Shown here: positions 1 through 9,922 of the stretch, one piece after another
How the letters are laid out: every line of letters begins with the position of its first letter
Numbering within the stretch: the first letter of the stretch is position 1
Translations under genes and position numbers: made by a program
Notes under the pieces: generated by a model
The model's database searches: none
What the model saw: only the letters and a program-made list of their open reading frames with translations
What the model was told of the DNA's origin: nothing
NCBI GenBank assembly: GCA_964478735.1
Contig: CAYZJB010000005.1
Span: 11,631 to 75,630, forward strand
Direction: 5' to 3'
Origin: CAYZJB01 sp964478735
Lineage (GTDB): Bacteria > CLD3 > SB21
Length of the DNA: 64,000 nucleotides

Positions 1-426
1 GCGGAACTGGATGAGATACGCAGCATGGTCCGGTACGTGCTCGATCTGAAGCAATTCCGTTTTCAGGATGAGCGCCAGCGCGACGATGAACTGGACGAAT
101 CGCTGCTGGTCAAGGCCGTGATGATCTGGCGGACGGCGATCAGTCAGTATCTCGGACGCATCAAAGACCTCGAAGAGATGCTTCACTTGAAGTGGATGAA
201 ATTGATGCACGACAACGAGCCGACCAAAAAAACGGAGGCTCTCGAGGACGAACTGCACGGTGCGTTTATGGAAATCGAAATGATGCACAAGCGGAACGTC
301 GACTGCAAACTTCGTATTCCGTGCCGTGAATGCAAACGCCGCGGATGTGCATCGGAACGATTCCTGATCCAGGTCGAGTTCATGCTCGATGAAATGATTT
401 CCAACTTTCAACATGAATCGGCCTGA
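1..426 (+). CDS. hypothetical protein, 5' truncated by the window edge
   Basis: The reading frame is open from base 1, so the true start lies outside the window; the ATG at 25 is only the first internal Met. At least 141 residues are visible. They are strongly charged and probably helical, with a Cys cluster near the C-terminus (CRECKRRGC) preceded by another Cys, which could bind a metal but is not a pattern I can name. The stop overlaps the start of the DNA glycosylase gene by 14 bases, so it heads or belongs to the same forward operon. I do not recognise the family. Confidence 0.6.
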   Translation, partial: AELDEIRSMVRYVLDLKQFRFQDERQRDDELDESLLVKAVMIWRTAISQYLGRIKDLEEMLHLKWMKLMHDNEPTKKTEALEDELHGAFMEIEMMHKRNVDCKLRIPCRECKRRGCASERFLIQVEFMLDEMISNFQHESA

Positions 427-1012
427 CGTTCTGCCGCTGTCGTTTTATGCCCGCCCCACTCTCGATGTTGCCCGCGATGTGATCGGAAAAATCCTTGTCC
501 ACCGTTATCGGGGGCGTGTGCGGAGCGGGCGCATCGTCGAGGCGGAGGCCTATACGGACGATCCGGCGTCACACGCCCATCGGGGACTGACGCGGCGAAA
601 CGGGGTCATGTTCGGTCCGGCCGGTGTGGCCTACGTGTATTTTATCTACGGTATGTATTATTGTTTCAATATCGTGACGGAGCGGAAAGGCACTCCGGGG
701 GCTGCTCTCATTCGAGCGCTGGAACCGCTTGAGGGCATCGATGCGATGCGCCGCCGCCGGGCCGTTCGGAGTGTTCATCAGCTTGCGAATGGTCCCGGCA
801 AATTGTGTGAGGCGATGGCCATCGGGCGTCAACACAGCGGCATGTCGCTGCTCGAGGACGGGCTTTTTCTGGTCGACGACGGTTTTGTACCGTCGACGAT
901 TCGACAGACGCCCCGGATCGGCATCCGTGCAGCGGCCGATCATCCGTGGCGCTTTATCCTGGACGGCCATCCCTGCGTAACGCCGTCAAAGCTCAATCGG
1001 CATGTCGTTTGA
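413..1012 (+). CDS. 3-methyladenine DNA glycosylase (AAG/MPG family)
   Basis: A 199-residue protein of the mammalian-type alkyladenine glycosylase family, which removes alkylated purines from DNA in base excision repair. The family signature is clear: a conserved VEAEAY segment with the catalytic Glu near residue 43, the SHAHRG stretch, the GPAGVAYVYFIYGMYYCFN core around residues 65-85, and the LANGPGKLC motif near 120-130. Length is normal for bacterial members. The start overlaps the upstream gene by 14 bases and the stop overlaps the DUF1232 gene by 11, so translation is probably coupled. No strong Shine-Dalgarno precedes the ATG. Confidence 0.93.
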   Translation: MNRPDVLPLSFYARPTLDVARDVIGKILVHRYRGRVRSGRIVEAEAYTDDPASHAHRGLTRRNGVMFGPAGVAYVYFIYGMYYCFNIVTERKGTPGAALIRALEPLEGIDAMRRRRAVRSVHQLANGPGKLCEAMAIGRQHSGMSLLEDGLFLVDDGFVPSTIRQTPRIGIRAAADHPWRFILDGHPCVTPSKLNRHVV

Positions 1013-1310
1013 ACGTCTTTTCACCTCGCGCTGGGTTTCCGTCATTCAACTGGCCCGCTATTTCTGGAAAAGCGGCCGTCTGATCGGGCGGCTTCTCGGA
1101 GACCCGCGTGTTCCGGCGCATTTGAAGCTTTTATTTTTTTCGGCCGTTGTCTATATTCTCTCGCCCGTCGATTTGTTTCCGGAAATCATATTTCCGCTGA
1201 TCGGTGTGGCGGACGATGTGGGACTGCTGATCGTTACGATCAAGTTGTTTCTCCGATGGTGTCCGCGGGACGTCGTCATGGAACATGTTCGGCACATTCA
1301 ACGAGGTTAG
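1002..1310 (+). CDS. DUF1232 (YkvA-like) small membrane protein
   Basis: A 102-residue protein with the DUF1232 signature LSPVDLFPE followed by GVADDVGLL, at about residues 47-70, surrounded by hydrophobic helices that probably enter the inner membrane. The biochemical role of the family is unknown. It overlaps the glycosylase gene by 11 bases and its stop is directly followed by the valS start, so it sits inside an operon whose other genes are housekeeping; the location gives no functional clue. Confidence 0.85.
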   Translation: MSFERLFTSRWVSVIQLARYFWKSGRLIGRLLGDPRVPAHLKLLFFSAVVYILSPVDLFPEIIFPLIGVADDVGLLIVTIKLFLRWCPRDVVMEHVRHIQRG

Positions 1311-3986
1311 ATGAGCAAGGAAATTCCAAAGGTATACGATCCTCGAGAAGTGGAGCCACGCTGGTACGCGCACTGGATGAAAAACGGTTTTTTCCACGCG
1401 GAGGTCAATCCGGAACGTCCCATGTTCAGCATCGTCATTCCTCCGCCCAACGTAACCGGCGCACTGCACATCGGCCACGCGTACAACAACACTGTGCAGG
1501 ACATCTATTCGCGCTTCAAACGTATGCAGGGGTACGAAATGCTGTGGACGCCGGGCACGGATCATGCCGGCATTGCCACCCAAACCGTCGTCGAAAAGCA
1601 GCTGAAAGCCGAAGGCAAAGATCGGCGACAGATGGGTCGTGACGCGTTCCTGGCGGAAGTCTGGAGCCACAAAGCGACGTACCGCGACCGGATTGTCGGC
1701 CAACTGCAGAAAATGGGTTGTTCGTGCGACTGGGACCGCGAATGGTTCACGATGGACGACAGATTGTCCAGGGGTGTCATCGAGGTCTTTGTCCATTTCT
1801 ACCGGAAAGGCTGGATTTACAAGGGGAATTATATCGTCAACTGGTGTCCGTTTTCTCAATCCGCGATTTCCGACGAAGAGGTGGACTACCGGGAAGTACA
1901 GGGAAAACTATGGTACTTTCGTTATCCGGTTAAGGATTCAAATGAATTCGTCGTTGTTGCAACCACGCGGCCGGAGACGATGCTGGGAGACACGGCGGTC
2001 GCGGTCCATCCCGAAGACGCACGATACCGGCATCTGGTCGGTAAGCGCGTGATCTTGCCCCTCGTCGGTCGAGAGATTCCGATCATCGCGGATACGTACG
2101 TCGACAGAGAATTTGGGACGGGGGCCGTGAAGGTGACGCCGTCTCACGATCCCAACGATTTCGATATGGGGCGCCGCCACGACCTGGAATTTGTCAATAT
2201 CATGAACCCGGACGCGACGCTGAATACAAACGTCCCGACGCCGTTTCAGGGACTGGATCGATTCATCGCCAGAAAAAAAGTCGTGGAGGCCATCGATAAA
2301 CTCGGCCTGCTGGAACGCGCGGAAGATCACGTCAATCGCGTCGGTTATTCCCAGCGCGGCAATGTTCCGATCGAGCCGCTGATTTCCGATCAGTGGTTTT
2401 TGAAAATGTCCGAGCTGGCCAAACCTGCGCTGAACGCAGTCCTGGACGGGCGAATCACGTTTCATCCGGAAAAATGGATCAAGACGTACGAACACTGGAT
2501 GCGTCATATCCGCGACTGGTGTATTTCACGGCAGCTCTGGTGGGGACACCGCATTCCGGCTTATTATGCACCGAACGGCGACTGTGCCGTTGCAGCTACA
2601 CCCGACGAGGCGTTGGAGGAACTGCGGAAGAAACATCCCGCGCTTCGCCGCGAAGACCTGCGGCAGGATGAAGACGTCCTGGATACGTGGTTCTCGTCAT
2701 GGCTCGTTCCGTTTTCATCGTTGGGATGGCCGGAGCAAACGAAAGAACTCAAGTATTTTTATCCAACGTCCCTTTTGGTGACGGGACCGGATATCATTTT
2801 CTTCTGGGTGGCCCGGATGATCATGGCGGGCATGGAATTCATGAACGAGGTCCCGTTCCGTAGCGTCTATTTCAACGGAATCGTCAGGGATGAACAGGGC
2901 CGTAAGATGAGCAAGTCGCTTGGAAACGGGATCGATCCGATCGAGGTTATCGAAGAATATTCGGCGGATGCATTACGCTTTACGCTCGTCAACCTCAGTG
3001 CGGAGGGTCAGGATATCCATCTGGGCAAACGCCATTTCGAACAGGGCCGCAACTTCTCCAACAAAGTCTGGAATGCGTATCGTTTTCTCGGCATGCACAT
3101 GGCCAGTATTCCGGCTGCAGCGCCGAGGAAACCGGACGCGGCGTCGATTCACCATCTGGCGGACCGCTGGATTTTGAGCCGTTACCATCGCGCCGTTCGC
3201 GGCATTACCGAAGGCCTGGAAAAATTCCGTCTGCACGAGGCAATGGATTCCGTTTACCATTTCTTTTGGGCCGACTATTGCGATTGGTATCTGGAATTGA
3301 TCAAGTCGCGGCTCTACGGCTCGGATGAAAAAGAGCGGCAGGCGACGCTGTCGACGGCGCTTTACGTCATGGAAGGTATCGTCAAACTCCTGCATCCGAT
3401 CACGCCGTTTATTACGGAAGAAATATGGCAGCAGCTCGATCGCCGCCGTCCGGATGAAAGCGTGATGAAAGCGGCGTGGGAAACCGTCGATGAGACGCTG
3501 ATCGATCCGGACGCGGAAAAAGACTTTGAACTTCTTCGTCAGATAGTCGTTGCGGTCCGCAACATTCGATCGGAAATGAACATCAATCCGGCGCAAAAGA
3601 CGCGTCTGTTGATCAAAACGTCAGACGCCGATACGATCGCCGTGATACAACATAACCGGCCATTCATTCTGGATCTGGCTCGCACGGAAAGTGTGGAAGC
3701 GGGAGATGCCGTCGTGAGGCCGGACAAGGCGGCGAGCGCCGTTGTCGGGAAGGTCGAATTATTCGTGCCGATGGAAGGCGTGATCGATCTCGAAGTCGAA
3801 CGGGCGCGGCTTTCCAAAGAAATACAGCGGCTGGAAAACCAGATCGACTCCATCGACCGTAAGCTGCGGAACGAGGACTTCATATCCAGGGCGCCGGCCA
3901 GTGTCATCGACAAAGAGCGCTCCAAACGCCAGTCGTTTTTCGAAGCTGCCGAGAAGCTAAAATCCAACCTATCACGTCTGACCTGA
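1311..3986 (+). CDS. valS: valyl-tRNA synthetase
   Basis: An 891-residue class I aminoacyl-tRNA synthetase that charges tRNA-Val and edits misactivated Thr. The HIGH motif is at residues 53-56 inside PPPNVTGALHIGH and the KMSKS loop is at 532-536. The connective peptide 1 editing domain lies between them (TTRPETMLGDTAVAVHP), then an anticodon-binding domain, and the C-terminal coiled-coil arm typical of bacterial ValRS from about residue 820. Length is normal. It starts immediately after the stop of the DUF1232 gene and is followed after 6 bases by a methyltransferase gene. Confidence 0.98.
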   Translation: MSKEIPKVYDPREVEPRWYAHWMKNGFFHAEVNPERPMFSIVIPPPNVTGALHIGHAYNNTVQDIYSRFKRMQGYEMLWTPGTDHAGIATQTVVEKQLKAEGKDRRQMGRDAFLAEVWSHKATYRDRIVGQLQKMGCSCDWDREWFTMDDRLSRGVIEVFVHFYRKGWIYKGNYIVNWCPFSQSAISDEEVDYREVQGKLWYFRYPVKDSNEFVVVATTRPETMLGDTAVAVHPEDARYRHLVGKRVILPLVGREIPIIADTYVDREFGTGAVKVTPSHDPNDFDMGRRHDLEFVNIMNPDATLNTNVPTPFQGLDRFIARKKVVEAIDKLGLLERAEDHVNRVGYSQRGNVPIEPLISDQWFLKMSELAKPALNAVLDGRITFHPEKWIKTYEHWMRHIRDWCISRQLWWGHRIPAYYAPNGDCAVAATPDEALEELRKKHPALRREDLRQDEDVLDTWFSSWLVPFSSLGWPEQTKELKYFYPTSLLVTGPDIIFFWVARMIMAGMEFMNEVPFRSVYFNGIVRDEQGRKMSKSLGNGIDPIEVIEEYSADALRFTLVNLSAEGQDIHLGKRHFEQGRNFSNKVWNAYRFLGMHMASIPAAAPRKPDAASIHHLADRWILSRYHRAVRGITEGLEKFRLHEAMDSVYHFFWADYCDWYLELIKSRLYGSDEKERQATLSTALYVMEGIVKLLHPITPFITEEIWQQLDRRRPDESVMKAAWETVDETLIDPDAEKDFELLRQIVVAVRNIRSEMNINPAQKTRLLIKTSDADTIAVIQHNRPFILDLARTESVEAGDAVVRPDKAASAVVGKVELFVPMEGVIDLEVERARLSKEIQRLENQIDSIDRKLRNEDFISRAPASVIDKERSKRQSFFEAAEKLKSNLSRLT

Positions 3987-3992
3987 TTCGTG

Positions 3993-4868
3993 ATGACCTT
4001 CGGCGAAAGACTACTTCGTCAGCAGCCGATTCTCCTTGATGGTAGTACCGGGCACCTTCTACTCACGCGCGGCGTGGAATTGATTGCGCCTTTGTGGTCG
4101 GCCACAGCGCTTCTTGACCGTAAAAGCGTGTCCGTCCTGCGATCCATCCATGCCGAGTATATTCGTGCCGGCGCCGAACTGATCACGGCGAACACGTTTC
4201 GAACCAATATTCGAACGTTGCGCGATGCCGACCTTGCGTCGCGTCATGTCGAATTGACCAGAAGCGCCGTAAGGACCGTTCGCGAAGCGATTGACGAGAC
4301 GTCTCCCGATCGTCCCGTCTATATTGCAGGATCGGTGGGCCCCGCCGAAGATTGCTACCGTCCGGACCTTGTTCCTTCCGACGACGAGCTTTATGATGAA
4401 CATCGTCGACAAATCGACGTGCTGTACACCGCCGACGTTGACATGCTTCTGATCGAGACCATCAACACCATTCGTGAAGCCGCATCGGTGTGCAGTTATG
4501 CCGTTGAAACGGGCCTTCCGTTTGCCGTCAGCTTTGTGTGTCAAGATGACCGGAAGCTGGTATCCGGCGAACCGCTCGAAGAAGCCGTGACAAGGGTGGT
4601 GGAGTACAAACCGGCGGCCGTTATGGTCAATTGTTCCCGCCCGGAAGTGATGACCGGGCAGATTCGCGTCCTATCGAAGTCTGGAATGAGGATCGGGGCG
4701 TATGCAAATGTGCTCGCAACGAAAAAAAAGAAGATGATGATGCCGGAAGAATACGTTAAGTACGTTGAACAATGGCTAACTGAATTTTCCGTGAACCTTG
4801 TAGGGGGGTGTTGCGGTACTGATCCTCGATACATCGGTCAAATGGCCGAATGGATAGCTCATCGATGA
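3993..4868 (+). CDS. homocysteine S-methyltransferase family protein
   Basis: A 291-residue zinc-dependent methyltransferase domain of the MetH N-terminal/BHMT type. The LDGSTGHLL start, the GSVGP segment and the three Zn-binding cysteines are present: Cys in VNCSRP (about residue 214) and the Cys pair in GGCCGTDP (about 273-274). It would transfer a methyl group to homocysteine, but the donor (methyltetrahydrofolate, S-methylmethionine or another) cannot be told because no B12- or folate-binding domain is attached. A GTG at 3990 directly before the ATG is an alternative start. The stop overlaps the sensor kinase ATG (ATGA). Confidence 0.85.
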   Translation: MTFGERLLRQQPILLDGSTGHLLLTRGVELIAPLWSATALLDRKSVSVLRSIHAEYIRAGAELITANTFRTNIRTLRDADLASRHVELTRSAVRTVREAIDETSPDRPVYIAGSVGPAEDCYRPDLVPSDDELYDEHRRQIDVLYTADVDMLLIETINTIREAASVCSYAVETGLPFAVSFVCQDDRKLVSGEPLEEAVTRVVEYKPAAVMVNCSRPEVMTGQIRVLSKSGMRIGAYANVLATKKKKMMMPEEYVKYVEQWLTEFSVNLVGGCCGTDPRYIGQMAEWIAHR

Positions 4869-7800
4869 AAGCATCCCTTCTCCTGTTGATCCTGCCGGGC
4901 GCCGTTTATGCGCAAAAGCTTTCCATGAGGGTCTTTTCGACCCGCGACGGGCTTCATCCGTTTTCAGTCGAACGTATTGTCCAGGATCGCCGCGGGTATC
5001 TCTGGATGGCGACGGCCGGAGGTTTGCAGGTCTACGACGGGAAACGATTCCAAACCTATACTTCTCGCGACGGTCTGGGCGGAGATAATGTGCGCACCCT
5101 GGTTGAGGACACATCGGGTTTTCTTTGGGTGGGAACGTTGAATGGAGGCTTGACGAGGGTCCGGCGTTCTTCGAACTGGAACTACGAATTCAAAGTTTTT
5201 CAGTCGATGCTTCCTGACCCGAGTGTGGTCAGCCTTTTTTGCGATTCTCGCGGCCAACTCTGGGCAGGAACGAAGAACGGCGTATGCCGGGTCAATGTCC
5301 GCGGAGATTCAGTCGCGGTCCAGTCTTTTTTGCCGGGAAAGCAAGTGACGCTCATTACCGAAACCCAAGACGGCATCGTGTGGTTTGGCGCGCAACATCA
5401 TCGGCTGTATCGGCTCTCGAATGAAACATGGGATAGCCTCGACGTGTTTGGTCCCGAACCGAATGGTTGGGTCAGCAGCCTGTTGGAAATAGGGCCTGGC
5501 GATCTGTGGGTCTCTTCATTTGCACGCGGTGCAAGGCGTTTGAAATATTCCACGACATCCCTTGCCATCGACAGTTCCCGAAATGCATTTGTCACACGAG
5601 CGATCTTTTGCGGTTTAAGGGACAATAAAATCCGACTGTGGTTTGGATCGGCGGGTGAGGGGATATTGACATGGGACGGATCATTGTATGGCTCGATCAC
5701 GAAAGCGAACGGACTGCCGGACGACATGATCACGACCCTCTTCGAAGATCGCGACGGTGCCATCTGGGTCGGGACCTTCAATGTCCATCTCGTGAGATTG
5801 AACCCGTATCGGTTGCTGCAGCACGACCGCGACGTCGGTGTCGCCGGTAATCTTGTGACGGACATTGTCGAATCCAAAGACGGCGGGCTATGGGTTGCAT
5901 CCTATCAGGATGGATTGACGCGCCGTGATCCCACAGGAACCTGGATCCGATACGGTCCGGCAGAAGGCTTTCCCGCATCCAATGTGTACGCGCTGTACGA
6001 AGATCGAAGCGAGCGCCTGTGGGTGTCCACATTGTTTGACCGTGGCGTTTTTGTTCGCCGCACTGACCGTTTTGAAACCTTCAGGCCTAACGATCCGAAA
6101 TTTTCCGGCGTTCTCTGTTTTTTTGAAGACCGTCGGGGAAACCTGTGGATTGGTACCGATGTCGACGGAGTACACCGGCTGGCTCCCGACGGACAATTGA
6201 CGACGATGGCGATGGAACAGGGTCTGGCCGGAAGGCGTGTATTCAGTATTCATGAAACCGCGGATGGCCGATTATGGTTCGGGTGCGGTCAGCCGACGCG
6301 TCTGCCCGAAGCAGGCGGCGTCAGTGTTTTTGATCCATCGACGGAAAAAATGGAAATTTTCATTCCGGATTCGTCTTTCAAAAGTAAATGGGTAACGTCC
6401 GTCTACGTCGATCGCCGTCAACGTTTATGGTTTGGTACACGCTATGACGGGTTGATCAGAGTCGAAGACGATTCTACCCGTTCATGGACAACGACCGACG
6501 GGCTGCTCGCAAACGCCGTTGTCTCGCTGGCGGAGGACACGTCGGGACGTCTGTGGATCGGTACGATCAAGGGCATACAAATCATGGACGGCGACGATCT
6601 GTTTACATTGACGTCCGCTAACGGGCTTTTCAGCGATGAGATTCAGGAAAACGTCATCGTACCGACGCGCGACGGCACCATGTGGGTAGGAACGTCGCAA
6701 GGCGCTCTTCAGATCGAAATGGGGATTGCCCGGTCGCGGCATTCCGTGACGGTTTCATTGGATCGGATCGCCGTGAATCAGGTACCACGGCCGCTCGAAG
6801 ATTTGACCCGGCTCTCGTACGACGAAAATTCGATCGAATTTTCTTTTAGCAGCATCGATTACACTTCCTCAGGGCCGCTGGAATACCGGTTTTACCTTGA
6901 AGGATTCGATGCGGATTGGCAACCTTCGACGACGCGGGATTATGCGGCCTATACGAACCTTCCGGCCGGTTCCTACCGCTTTCACGTTCAATCGCGGGGA
7001 ATGAATTCGGCCTGGAGCGCTGTCGCAACGGCGGCCGTTACCATTTCTCCTGCAGTCTGGCAGACATGGTGGTTTAGAGGGATCGTCCTGATATTCGTCG
7101 TATCGATCTCGCCTCGACTCATTTCGGGAAGCAAACAGTTATGGCTGCAGTTGAAAAAATGGCGCCGCGGCCGCATTCTGGGTCAGTACCGGCTGCTGTC
7201 GGTACTGGGAGAAGGGGCGATGGGTTCTGTGTACATCGCCCTCGACAGGGTCGACGGGAAACGAGTTGCGCTTAAAATTCTAAACGAGAAGTTGACGGAC
7301 GATGAGGAAAATAGAAATCGGTTTGCGAGAGAAGCCCGCATTATGAGCCAGTTGCGGCATGATCACGTGGTTGAAGTGTATGCCACCGGAACGTGGCAGG
7401 GCCGGGGTTACATCGCAATGGAGGTCCTCACCGGCGGATCGCTACGGCAATATATTCGACAACATCATCCGTTACCGCAGGACGTTGCACTCAAAATCAT
7501 GAAAGGGATTGCGGACGGGCTGGACTACATTCATTCACGTCACGTGTTGCATCGTGATCTGAAAACGGACAACATTATGCTCGACGGCGAAAGAAAGCCC
7601 AAGATCATGGACTTTGGGCTGTCCAAATCGGTGCTCGCCACCCGCATGACGCAGCACGGTACGTTGCTGGGCACGTTAGGATACGTCGCGCCGGAGCAGA
7701 TCATGGGGGCCCGGGTCGACGAACGATCGGATATTTTTTCACTGGGTGCGATCTATTATGAACTCCTGACGGCACGTCTCCCGTTTTCGGCGGATAACGA

Positions 7801-7972
7801 GATTTCATTGATCCACGCCATTTTTAATGAAGTGCCGGAGCCGCCATCGAGGTGGAATTCGTCGGTACCTCCGGCGTTGGAAACGATCGTATTGCGGTGT
7901 CTGTCGAAAGGCCCTGAGGACCGCTACACGACGGCACTTGCCGTCGGCGAAGCCCTGTCGAACGTCCGATAA
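4865..7972 (+). CDS. propeller sensor-Ser/Thr protein kinase fusion
   Basis: About 1035 residues. A signal peptide (MKASLLLLILPGAVYA) is followed by roughly 13-14 repeats of the two-component-regulator propeller type (blade cores such as GYLWMAT, GFLWVGT, GRLWIGT, GTMWVGT) to about residue 625, then a Y_Y_Y domain ending at about 735, and one membrane segment near 740-755. The C-terminus is a complete Hanks kinase. In numbering from an ATG five codons upstream (4850), the glycine loop is GEGAMG 787-792, the lysine K809, HRDLKTDN 901-908, DFG 921-923 and APE 947-949, so all catalytic residues are present. Family knowledge: this periplasmic module normally sits on hybrid histidine kinases. The ATG at 4865 is chosen because it forms an ATGA overlap and starts the signal peptide. 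Substrate is unknown; the adjacent sigma54 activator is the obvious candidate. Confidence 0.9.
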   Translation: MKASLLLLILPGAVYAQKLSMRVFSTRDGLHPFSVERIVQDRRGYLWMATAGGLQVYDGKRFQTYTSRDGLGGDNVRTLVEDTSGFLWVGTLNGGLTRVRRSSNWNYEFKVFQSMLPDPSVVSLFCDSRGQLWAGTKNGVCRVNVRGDSVAVQSFLPGKQVTLITETQDGIVWFGAQHHRLYRLSNETWDSLDVFGPEPNGWVSSLLEIGPGDLWVSSFARGARRLKYSTTSLAIDSSRNAFVTRAIFCGLRDNKIRLWFGSAGEGILTWDGSLYGSITKANGLPDDMITTLFEDRDGAIWVGTFNVHLVRLNPYRLLQHDRDVGVAGNLVTDIVESKDGGLWVASYQDGLTRRDPTGTWIRYGPAEGFPASNVYALYEDRSERLWVSTLFDRGVFVRRTDRFETFRPNDPKFSGVLCFFEDRRGNLWIGTDVDGVHRLAPDGQLTTMAMEQGLAGRRVFSIHETADGRLWFGCGQPTRLPEAGGVSVFDPSTEKMEIFIPDSSFKSKWVTSVYVDRRQRLWFGTRYDGLIRVEDDSTRSWTTTDGLLANAVVSLAEDTSGRLWIGTIKGIQIMDGDDLFTLTSANGLFSDEIQENVIVPTRDGTMWVGTSQGALQIEMGIARSRHSVTVSLDRIAVNQVPRPLEDLTRLSYDENSIEFSFSSIDYTSSGPLEYRFYLEGFDADWQPSTTRDYAAYTNLPAGSYRFHVQSRGMNSAWSAVATAAVTISPAVWQTWWFRGIVLIFVVSISPRLISGSKQLWLQLKKWRRGRILGQYRLLSVLGEGAMGSVYIALDRVDGKRVALKILNEKLTDDEENRNRFAREARIMSQLRHDHVVEVYATGTWQGRGYIAMEVLTGGSLRQYIRQHHPLPQDVALKIMKGIADGLDYIHSRHVLHRDLKTDNIMLDGERKPKIMDFGLSKSVLATRMTQHGTLLGTLGYVAPEQIMGARVDERSDIFSLGAIYYELLTARLPFSADNEISLIHAIFNEVPEPPSRWNSSVPPALETIVLRCLSKGPEDRYTTALAVGEALSNVR

Positions 7973-7977
7973 TCCTC

Positions 7978-8007
7978 TTGCAAACGCGCGCAGCTTCGTT
8001 CTACATT
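7978..8007 (+). promoter_or_regulatory. possible sigma70 promoter of the sigma54-activator gene
   Basis: TTGCAA (7978-7983), an 18-bp spacer and TACATT (8002-8007) lie just before the ATG at 8015, which has no Shine-Dalgarno. If used, the transcript would be almost leaderless. Weak match; read-through from the kinase gene 42 bases upstream is equally likely. Confidence 0.3.
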
Positions 8008-8014
8008 TGCGCGT

Positions 8015-9742
8015 ATGCCGACTCTTGCTCAACAACTTGAAAAAATCCGCGACGAACTGGAATCGAATGTCAAATCGATGTCTCGAGATTTCAGCGGTCT
8101 GCAGGGCGAAGCCAGATCCGTTCGCGAGAACATTGCGAAAATTTTTAAAAACCTTCTCGAACAGCAGCGATCGATCAATTCTGCCCTCGGCAATGCCATG
8201 TCCGAAGCGCGTCAGTTAGAAATCCGCTGTAGCGAGATCGGAACCGAAAGGGACCGGTTGAAAGCCCTGTACCATGCCGGCGTTTCGCTTAATTCCAAAG
8301 CAGAAGTCGAATCGGTACTGGAATATGCGATTGATCAGGTCACCATCCATCTGCGGGCCGAACGCGGTTTTTTGATTTTGATCGACGACCGTCTCGAGCG
8401 CGAATATTTCGTCAGCAAGAATTTTGACGGTGAAGATATCGATCATCCCGCCGAAGAGGTCTGCCAGACCGTCATTCGCAAAACCGTCGAAGCCCTGCAG
8501 CCGCTTAAGGTGGACGACGACTCGCTTACGGAATCGATCGTGAAGCAAGGGAGCTTCATCAAACTCGGCCTGCGTTCTGTACTGTCGGTTCCGGTCCTGT
8601 ACCGAAAACAACTGCTGGGAGTCGTCTATCTGGACCGGCGGCAGGACGATCGGACATTCAGCGAAAGCGATCTGGGTTTTCTGATTGCGTTTGCGGGGCA
8701 GATCGCAGTTCGCGTGTTCGAACTGAAACGATCATTAGCCCAGGTGGCGGAATACGAAAAACGCGACAAAAACCGATTGGAAGAATTACGGGGCCGTTTC
8801 AATTTTTCCGAAATCATCGGTCGAAGTGAAAAACTGGTTCGGGTACTCGAACTGGCCGCCAAAGTCGCTCCAAGCGAAGCCAACGTCCTCATTGTCGGAG
8901 AAAGCGGTGTCGGCAAGGAACTCATCGCACGCGCGATCCATTACAACAGCGATCGCTGTGAAATGAGGTTTGTCGCGATCAACTGCGGTGCCATCCCCTC
9001 GGAGCTTCTTGAGTCGGAACTGTTCGGGTACGAACCGGGCGCCTTTACAGGTGCCGTCAGGCAAAAACCCGGTAAATTCGAACTGGCCCACGGCGGCACG
9101 ATCTTTCTGGATGAAATCGGCGAATTATCCGTGCAATTACAGGTTAAAATTCTGCGCGTCGTCCAGATGAAGGAAATCGAACGCCTCGGTGGTACCATAC
9201 CGAAGCGGATAGACATTCGTTTGATTGCAGCGACGAACCGAAACCTTGGTGAACTGGTCAAGTCGGGTCAATTCCGCGAGGATTTATATTATCGCCTGAA
9301 AGTCGTCGAAATCGAATTACCGCCATTGCGAGAACGAAGGGACGACATCGGGTTGCTGATTCACCACTTTCTCAACAAACACAGCAATGGAAAGGCCTTT
9401 AAGATTGCCGACGAAGCACTGGACGTTCTGGAACAGTATCGGTGGGACGGCAACGTCCGGGAGTTGGAAAACGTCATCCAACGTGCCATTGTTCTTTCCG
9501 AGTCCGACACCATCATGGTGGGTGACCTTCCGGTCGAAATCGTGGCAAATTCTGAAAGCGATTATCGTATTACCAGAGATCTTCCTCTGGATGCCGCAGA
9601 AACTGATTTTCGCCGATGGTATGTGCTGAGAGCGCTTCGAAAAACCAATTCGAATAAGACAAAAGCTGCCGAATTACTCGGGATCAATCGTACCCACTTT
9701 TTTCGTATGCTCGCCCAACTGGGTATTTCCGATACCGATTGA
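8015..9742 (+). CDS. GAF domain sigma54-dependent transcriptional activator
   Basis: A 575-residue bacterial enhancer-binding protein. Residues 1-75 look like coiled coil, 85-230 a GAF domain, 265-500 the AAA+ sigma54-interaction module and 530-575 a Fis-type helix-turn-helix (AAELLGINRTHFFRML). Walker A is GESGVGKE at 295-302, GAFTGA is intact at 342-347 and Walker B is FLDE ending at D366-E367, so it should remodel sigma54 RNA polymerase. There is no receiver domain, so control must come through GAF ligand binding, partner contact or phosphorylation. It follows the Hanks-kinase sensor by 42 bases on the same strand, suggesting it is the output of that sensor. Target promoters were not found here. 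Confidence 0.93.
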   Translation: MPTLAQQLEKIRDELESNVKSMSRDFSGLQGEARSVRENIAKIFKNLLEQQRSINSALGNAMSEARQLEIRCSEIGTERDRLKALYHAGVSLNSKAEVESVLEYAIDQVTIHLRAERGFLILIDDRLEREYFVSKNFDGEDIDHPAEEVCQTVIRKTVEALQPLKVDDDSLTESIVKQGSFIKLGLRSVLSVPVLYRKQLLGVVYLDRRQDDRTFSESDLGFLIAFAGQIAVRVFELKRSLAQVAEYEKRDKNRLEELRGRFNFSEIIGRSEKLVRVLELAAKVAPSEANVLIVGESGVGKELIARAIHYNSDRCEMRFVAINCGAIPSELLESELFGYEPGAFTGAVRQKPGKFELAHGGTIFLDEIGELSVQLQVKILRVVQMKEIERLGGTIPKRIDIRLIAATNRNLGELVKSGQFREDLYYRLKVVEIELPPLRERRDDIGLLIHHFLNKHSNGKAFKIADEALDVLEQYRWDGNVRELENVIQRAIVLSESDTIMVGDLPVEIVANSESDYRITRDLPLDAAETDFRRWYVLRALRKTNSNKTKAAELLGINRTHFFRMLAQLGISDTD

Positions 9743-9922
9743 GTCGTCGAAAAGCGACTTGATCATCCTCTCCTCCGTCGTATGAATGCGACGATATGCC
9801 TCATCTATTCGTCTAAGTAACACAAAACCAAGCCGACTTTTTCCGGTACAAAAATTGTCCCTCCTGGTGTATCGACCACTTAACCCGACTTGTTAAAACC
9901 GGCGGTGATGCCGCCGGATCTT

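Noticed and set aside
7018..7972. Possibility that the Hanks kinase is a separate gene joined by an assembly error
   Set aside because: Frame, membrane helix and codon use run continuously from the Y_Y_Y domain into the kinase with no stop, start or ribosome binding site between them.
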